This document shows, piece by piece, positions 58,284 through 64,000 of a DNA stretch of 64,000 nt (within the stretch, counting starts at the first letter, position 1; each line of letters opens with the position of its first letter). The stretch is from Gamarada debralockiae (lineage: Eukaryota; Ascomycota; Leotiomycetes; Helotiales; Hyphodiscaceae). The notes below the pieces were generated by a model, which saw nothing but the letters and a program-made list of their open reading frames with translations, was not told the DNA's origin and searched no databases. The position numbers were made by a program, and so were the translations under genes. The stretch covers positions 1 through 64,000 of the forward strand of contig NXFV01001204.1 of assembly GCA_002803225.1 (NCBI GenBank). Direction: 5' to 3'.

Positions 58284-59246
58284 TTGTCGTTCGTCTCTAG
58301 GATGCTCAACAAGATTATCGGAGAACGGGATTGGTCGGCCCAGGAGGTCTCTCACCTCCTCCAGATTCCAGTTCAAGATTCGTCGCGGGGAGTCGTCAGC
58401 CTCGATTGCCGGCCCGAGGAAGTCCAAGATGACTTGATTATCTTGGAATCTGGGGATATTACGACCCGGCGATCTGTCCTGCGGCGATATCGAGACCGTC
58501 TGGCGGATACGAGAAATGGAAATGCGTCCCTCCCCGCCCTGACTCTTTTTACTTGCCTACGGTTCTGGGATTGGTTGACATGGAAGATTAGACCGCGGGC
58601 GAGCCCACGGGTGATCAATTACTACCCCAGGTATCCAGATGACTCTAAATCTCCCAGTTATTCCGACTATTGTCGCGTCAAGCTCATGCTCCACCATCCA
58701 TTTACAGACTGGCCGGACCTCCTCTCAGTCGAGAATGAGACCTACGGGTCCTACGTAGAGGCATTCCGAGCCTGCAAACGAGTGCACACTCACCCAGAGG
58801 ATTTCTACGACGACCCGGAAGGGGAGGGCTCGGTTTCGGACTCGGATTCGGCCGCTGAGGATTTCCAGGAGGAGGCCGATGACTCGCCCCTTGCTGACTT
58901 CGAGGCTTTTGCGCGCCGAAAGCCAGGAGTCGACTTCACTGCTTGTAGGGAGTTGCTTGACAGCCTATGGCACCGGGAAATGGACCTGTCGTATGACTGG
59001 TCGACACATATCGGGCGGATCCAAACCGAAGTCTGGGAGCAGATGAAGGTCGAGAACCCGATTGAGCTTAGAATGGAGGTTTATTCCTCGCCCGAAGAGC
59101 ATGTCATCGCCGCTTTTGACATGGTACTACACTTGGTAAATGGGCAACAGATCCACCGTCTCATTCTGCGGTTTGCATATGTTCGTTTAGTACAAATCAT
59201 TGAAGTTTACAAGGCGACGGCAACTAAAGACCGAGTTGAGGGTTAG
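58284..59246 (+). mobile_element. Helitron-type helicase (PIF1-like) fragment, 320 codons
   Basis: An ORF matching the region just upstream of the helicase domain in fungal Helitron Rep/helicase proteins. Its features are IGERDWSAQEVSHLLQIPVQ, SLDCRPEEVQ, SVLRRYRDRL, SPRVINYYPRYPDD, YCRVKLMLHHPFTDWPDLL, CKRVHTHPEDFYDDPEGEG and DYDWSTHIGRI-like DLSYDWSTHIGRI. It stops where the ATPase domain (GxxGxGKS) should start, and the N-terminal Rep nuclease is also missing. So only the middle of the protein is left; it is a decayed Helitron piece. Confidence 0.75.
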
Positions 59247-59291
59247 GTTTGCCGGGAGCCCGGGCAACGCGACATCACAGTTGCTATAGAC

Positions 59292-59704
59292 ATGTACCTC
59301 ACAGCTAAGAAGATTTCAGGAGGTGGGCTCTCTAGAACGAAGCTATTAGATTACTACCGTCGAGGCAAGCGATGGTCCCTCCTCGCTGGACCATCTCCTA
59401 TTTCAGTTTTTGTATTCTCGCACGCTGCGGACACGATCATGTACGTATTTCCCCTACTTCTCTTGTATTACCTCGGTAACGCTCACCACCTCAAAGGCAG
59501 AACAATTCCATCACGGAGCAGACTGTTCAGGCGCTCGCATCTCAGGTCCAGCACGATCATCCCGAGCTTGTTAGTATCTTGGCCAAAGTTGGCCAGTACG
59601 CAAGCTTTGCTCCCTCAAGCACAACGCAGGACAGGCCTAAAATAGAGGATATCGTTGCAATGACACATAATGCTCTTGGTCCAGTATTGTACACTATTCC
59701 CTAG
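59292..59704 (+). CDS. Hypothetical protein, 118 aa, two exons
   Basis: Exons are 59292-59440 and 59497-59704, with an intron of 56 bp; the joined codon gives Met at AADTIM/QNNSI. Features are KKISGGGLSRTKLLDYYRRG, RWSLLAGPSPISVFVFSHAA and ITEQTVQALASQVQHDHPEL, ending VAMTHNALGPVLYTIP. I do not recognise a named family. It looks like a genuine coding unit by composition and clean splice sites, and it sits 565 bp beyond the 3' end of the recombinase gene. Confidence 0.5.
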
Positions 59705-60268
59705 ATACTTCGAACACAGCTGGGTGAAGCGAGTTGAGTTCGGAGGAAGATTCTCAACGTATGAAAGACAGACCCTAACAGTATAGTAACAAGTATATAT
59801 AGCGCCATTTGTCAAGCTCAAAGGCCAATCCCAGTTCTCCGCGTAACTCCTCCAATGTAACAACGTTATTGAAAATCAAACCCTTATACTCTCAGACAAG
59901 TACCAGCCGTCCTGCATCCTAGTTGACCCTGGCTTTTAAGAACTCTGTCTGACACGACTGCCGAACTAGGAGCGGTTAATGGAGGGATGCTAGCCCCTGA
60001 CGTGATCCTCCATGACCATGTCAAAGGCACTAAGGATGCTATACAAATTCAAGACGCTGTGGCAGACTAGATGACTTCCCAGCACCCCCAAGGAAAAGAG
60101 CTTACATTCTAAAAGAAAAACGTTCGAAGACAAACAGCCCATAACGCCTGCAGACCCCCAGAAAATACATCAACCTCGTTTTCACGTGCTCTTCTACCCA
60201 ACCAGATTAATGAAATCAAATTGTGTACTGTACCGTGTGGCGCTGATGTTAAGCACTACGCCGTGAGA
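59705..60268. other. Intergenic, 3' flank of the DUF3435 gene
   Basis: Nothing gene-like is seen. Confidence 0.4.
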
Positions 60269-62681
60269 CTATCCCGTGAAATCTCTCTGCGTGGTTCTGT
60301 AGATGCTGTCGATGCTCGAGCTGGAGACGTCGCAAATCCGGCAATCAGTCGGCTCCCACTCCTCGAGCTTCCTGACGTGCTTCCTCAGAAAGTGCCGGCT
60401 CAACGAACCCGGGGTTGCATACGAGGCGATCCTCTCTCGCAGCGTCATCGCGGGATTTCCCACACACAAGAAACAAACGGTCGGCCTCTTCTCCGTCTTG
60501 ATCGATAGTATCGCTTGGCTTAGGGCATCAGGCTCTTCGGCTTTGAGGACCGGAGGACTATCAACCTTCAACGGGCGTCCACGCCGGATACGACGGGAAG
60601 GCAGCCCTTCCTCCACGCCGCAGTACGCTGTAATGGCGTTGATCGCCGCGATTCTCCGTTGGCATTCCTTTTCCAGCGTTGTCTCAGGCAGCGTCAAGAG
60701 GGCGTCTATCAAAAGAAGGTATTCCGGCGTCATCTGTTCTGATCGCTCTAAAGCCTCACACGTATCTTCGTCGACCACCAGCCCTGCTAACTGCCGCTCG
60801 CTGTCGATCACCGGCTGCTCTTTCTTATAACGATCTATGAGGTCGACGAGGAGGAGCCTCCGCTGCCGCTGCTTCTCACTCTGAAGGCGACGACAAGCCT
60901 TCTGATACTTCTCTTCCCTTTCACCATCTCTCTGGACTCTTGACAGTTTCGCTATGCGACGATTCAATTTGACAATGCATGGAAGGCTATTAACCGACGC
61001 AGATTGCTCTGGGGTCAGCTTTCGTGGTCGACGGGGATCGATCGAGCGGCTCATTGAACACGCAAACCTCATTAAGTCCCTCTGAGGCGCTTGGCCGCGA
61101 TAGATGTTTTGAACGTCAACGTTGATATTCCGATCGAGGTAGTGCTTGAGAAACGTGTCAATGCTAGAATGCTGAAGGATGAGGTTCTGGAGCGAATCGC
61201 TGACGTCCGCTGTGAAGAGACGTGAAATTAGCGGACAGTCCTCAGAAGCCTCGGGCATCGATACTTACGACTTTCATTCAGCGCCTTGGCAGCCCCATCG
61301 CGAAGGACGTATGGCTTCGTTACTAGCGCAAAGCCTGTAATCTGGCCGCCTATCTTCATCCGATAGCGGACGGAATCGGAAGACAGCTGCAATTGCTGTG
61401 CCAGACGAACGCCGCAAGCTGTGTCTATAGCCTAGCGAAATATGAAAATCGTCGCTCAACTCGTCCCTGAGCGGTAGCTGTTGCTCATTCATTCCATTGA
61501 GGACGTTCAAACTGTACAGCTTTTCAGGGGAAATAATGCTAGGGGATTTGAAGGCCTGAACCTTGAAGAGCATGCCGAGTAGGAAGGTGTAAGGGCTGAG
61601 CACGAGCGTCGGGTCGTAGATGATCTCCGGGGGTTTGAATTCATTACTAGAGACGAAATTAGTTGGAACGGAAAGAAGACGGGAAGAGGAACATACGCGT
61701 CTTTCATGCCCAAAACCCCCTTGGTGAACTCGGCCGTCAGCTCAATGAAAAGTCGCGGGCAAGGATTGTTGTGATCCCGGATCAGAGTCAACTTGAGGTG
61801 TCTGTACCGAAGTTGGACCAGAGCCTCTGGGCGGTTACCAGTAATGCCCACAAGCTGGCAGAAGAGGATCAACTGGACTCGAAGCCAGCCAAGCTTGAAA
61901 GTCATCTCTCGTGTGGCCAACAGCACGCGAGCGAATTCGGCCAGATCCTCGACGTACATCGTGGCACTCTCCCGTTTGGTGTCGTCAAAGTGCTTCTCTT
62001 TAGCAACAGCCTTGAGAACCTGAGATCCGTTAGCATTAGACCTCATTTTAGAAGGCTCTACCAAAGGCTGCAAGGCATCTCACATCTTGGCCTTGTAATT
62101 GAACCATGCCATCGATCTTCTTGCCAGTCTCGAGCCTGTATACGATAAGGTACCACTTCCAGAACGTCTTTAGCGAGCTTGTATGCTTAATCCCGGGCCG
62201 CCTCCGTCCCCCTTTCCCTCGTCGTTGGTCGCAGACCCAGCACAGGAAGCCGTAGAGAAAATTGGGCAAGACCTCTTGGAAGCACAGGACCGGATCCTGT
62301 TTGATGAAGATGCAATACCTAGAAGCAGAGCAACATCAGCGGAGTTTTCCTGTACAGTCGATCAGATCTGGCTTACTGATCATGATGTTCCTTGACCCAG
62401 TCAAGCCGGCTTTGTGTCTTGGGGCTGTAACGCTTCTGCCGAAGTCGTCCTACATCGAGATTAGCAGCTGCGGCGAGGTAGTATTCAGGCGGGTGTCGTA
62501 CTTCGTCATCGAAGAGATCGTCGTCGTCGTCGACATCCAGAGCGCTCTCTAGATCGGTATCGCTGGCTGTGTCCGCCTCATCGTCGCTGCTGTCGAAAAG
62601 GCTGTCCGTGTCGGAGTCGCTCGTGCTGTCGGACTCTTCGTCGATAGGTAGGGCATCTTTATCGTGTCGAGGCTAGTGCAT
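60269..62681 (-). pseudogene. DUF3435 tyrosine recombinase (Starship captain family), two lesions
   Basis: Five exons: 62681-62377, 62318-62084, 62019-61697, 61646-61269 and 61209-60269. Introns are 58, 64, 50 and 59 bp with normal sites (one has TGCTAACGG as branch). Acidic N terminus (LPIDEESDSTSDSDTDSLFD), then EYYLAAAANLDVGRLRQKRY, the SLKTFWKWYLIVYRLETG region, KRESATMYVEDLAEFARVLL, ITGNRPEALVQLRYRHLKLT with the first catalytic Arg, and KPYVLRDGAAKALNES. Next are LQNLILQHSSIDTFLKHYLD with the likely nucleophilic Tyr, SRSIDPRRPRKLT and a CxxC-HxxxxH zinc finger (CFLCVGNP...HFLRKH). Defects are codon 3 TAG (62675-62673) and an extra base near 61435. Family knowledge: DUF3435 proteins mobilise Starship elements. 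Confidence 0.9.
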
Positions 62682-64000
62682 CGTTATGCGGAGCTTAGGA
62701 GAGGTTAGGAGATGGCAGATCGAGACGTCGAGACGTCGAGACGGCTGCCGACCGTGTTAAAAAGGGCGGAAGGAGGATTGCGATAGAGAAGGAGGGACGA
62801 CCGTTGCCACGAGTGCTCGGCTGAAGTATGAGGAATCGAGGTGGTGGAGAAGAGGAGGGTTGGGAGACAAGTGAGTGGATGATGAGGGTGAGGAGTCGGG
62901 ATAGAGCGGATAGAGTGGGCAGAGGACGAAGGCACTGTTTAAGTACATCTTGAGGATCGAGTGGGCCCAGAGAGGGCTTCTTCTGGCTTCTTCGTGACCC
63001 CCCAGAAACGGAGGGTTTGAAGGTCGAGGGGATGGGAGGGAGATGAAGTTGGGGGAGATGAGTGCAAGGGTCGCGTAGGCGGCCAATGGGTGCGCGGTGC
63101 CTGGCATGAGCGGTGTAGTATCAGTAGAGGAGAGGGCGTGCGGTTAGCGGAGAGCTGGTTAGCAGAGCCCCGAAAGCAGCGACCAACCCCCCCGAAAACA
63201 GCATCTCGCTAACTGTTACACTGTGTAATAGAGAATTATTATACGAAGTATAGTAGTAAAGAGGAGAGAGTATAAGGAACTGAAAGTCAGTGAGGATTAT
63301 TAATCGCGATCGATTGATCGATTACTTATATAATCACGATTATGATTAGCTCGCTTATAATAATCGCCGATAAAAAACCGCCCTGCCTGATATCTACGTG
63401 AAAAATAAAATCCCACGTCACATCCAAGAAACGTGCCTCAAATCGGTGAAATTTGGAGGTCTCAATCTGCATGACTTGACAGATACCAAGCAACAAACTC
63501 TCTTCTTGTGCTTTCGAGACCCACCCAGTTCCTTACCCACCTTGGTCCATCTCGACATAATAGTTTTGAACGATTATAACCTTAGCATGTCTGTACCGTG
63601 ATTCCACGATGGGAGGTCCTTTTCCAATTGCCTCTGGAAGCTTTTCTCCCCTTATCACTATTCTTTAAGCTTTTTAGCATATTCTTGATGAAGCGTAGCA
63701 ATTCGGCATTTCCAGTTCTCTTTGAGATCCATTGAAGTTCTTGAGGGGAGAGAGAGAAAATCCAGATGAAGAGCCTAGTGTAATTGACCTGTTAGCGTAT
63801 CTTTCATACAAGAAAGTGCTTGCGTATATATACCTAGGAAACCGTTGGTACCCTCGTCGTCGATTAGAAGTGTTGACAACCTATCTGTCACGTTGACGGT
63901 ATCGAGGGAGTGTCTGCGTCTCATTCGTCTCGCTGGGAGATTCTCCTTTCATCTGACCATCCAATCCAGATGCAACTATCACCGCCTCTAGACGTTTGAT
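62682..64000. other. Upstream flank of the captain gene and right end of window
   Basis: 62,700-63,130 is GC-rich and low-complexity (captain leader/promoter). At about 63,210-63,380 the sequence switches to AT-rich DNA with short palindromes (TTACACTGTGTAA at 63216; CGATCGATTGATCGATTA at about 63309). No gene is supported to the right edge. Confidence 0.45.

Noticed and set aside
62705..63107. Minus-strand ORFs of 76-116 codons upstream of the captain
   Set aside because: Pro/Ser-rich low-complexity readings of the GC-rich leader; no start context or family resemblance.

Overview
The window looks like nuclear DNA of a filamentous ascomycete (Pezizomycotina). Genes are interrupted by short introns (about 45-80 bp, GT...AG with CTAAC/CTGAC-like branch points), coding density is moderate, and the gene families are fungal: HET proteins, tannase, Pth11/rhodopsin-like receptors, Skt5/Chs4, Cbp4, DUF3435. 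A leotiomycete-like fungus is my best guess, from general resemblance only. Exon coordinates were worked out by hand from splice signals, frame and family knowledge. No alignment or search was run.

Layout. (1) 0-9 kb: decayed accessory DNA. It holds a broken membrane-protein gene, a single-TM hypothetical gene, a CorA-like gene with an in-frame stop, and a P450 wrecked by frameshifts. (2) 9.7-14.2 kb: an apparently intact UbiA-type prenyltransferase (-) and an intact four-exon P450 (+), divergent, with a Tc1/mariner relic with 83 bp inverted repeats inserted between them. With the broken P450 this could be the rest of a small prenylated-metabolite cluster. (3) 14.2-18.2 kb: mostly empty, with a dispersed repeat and a broken CFEM-like gene. 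(4) 18.2-44.2 kb: mainly a housekeeping block. Genes are cyclophilin (PPIL1-like), NT-C2 protein, tRNA adenosine deaminase TAD1, RGS/Rax1 protein, DUF1348 protein, PMP20-type peroxiredoxin, complex I B8 subunit, mitochondrial pyruvate carrier, Skt5/Chs4-like chitin synthase activator and Cbp4. Inserted in it are an RIP-scarred HET pseudogene, a palindromic MITE and two possible small secreted proteins. (5) 46-64 kb: an accessory compartment with a possible solo LTR, a relic of a DUF3435 recombinase, two HET genes, a tannase/feruloyl esterase, two TA-flanked TIR elements, a rhodopsin-like membrane protein, a Helitron-helicase fragment and a long five-exon DUF3435 gene.

The most interesting object is the DUF3435 gene at 60.27-62.68 kb (-). 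DUF3435 proteins are the 'captain' tyrosine recombinases of giant fungal Starship transposons. This one keeps nearly the full domain layout but carries an early stop and a 1-bp frameshift, and a second, far more decayed copy lies at 47.4-47.9 kb. The 47-63 kb region, rich in HET genes and transposon debris, may be a degraded Starship or Starship landing area. I could not establish its boundaries.
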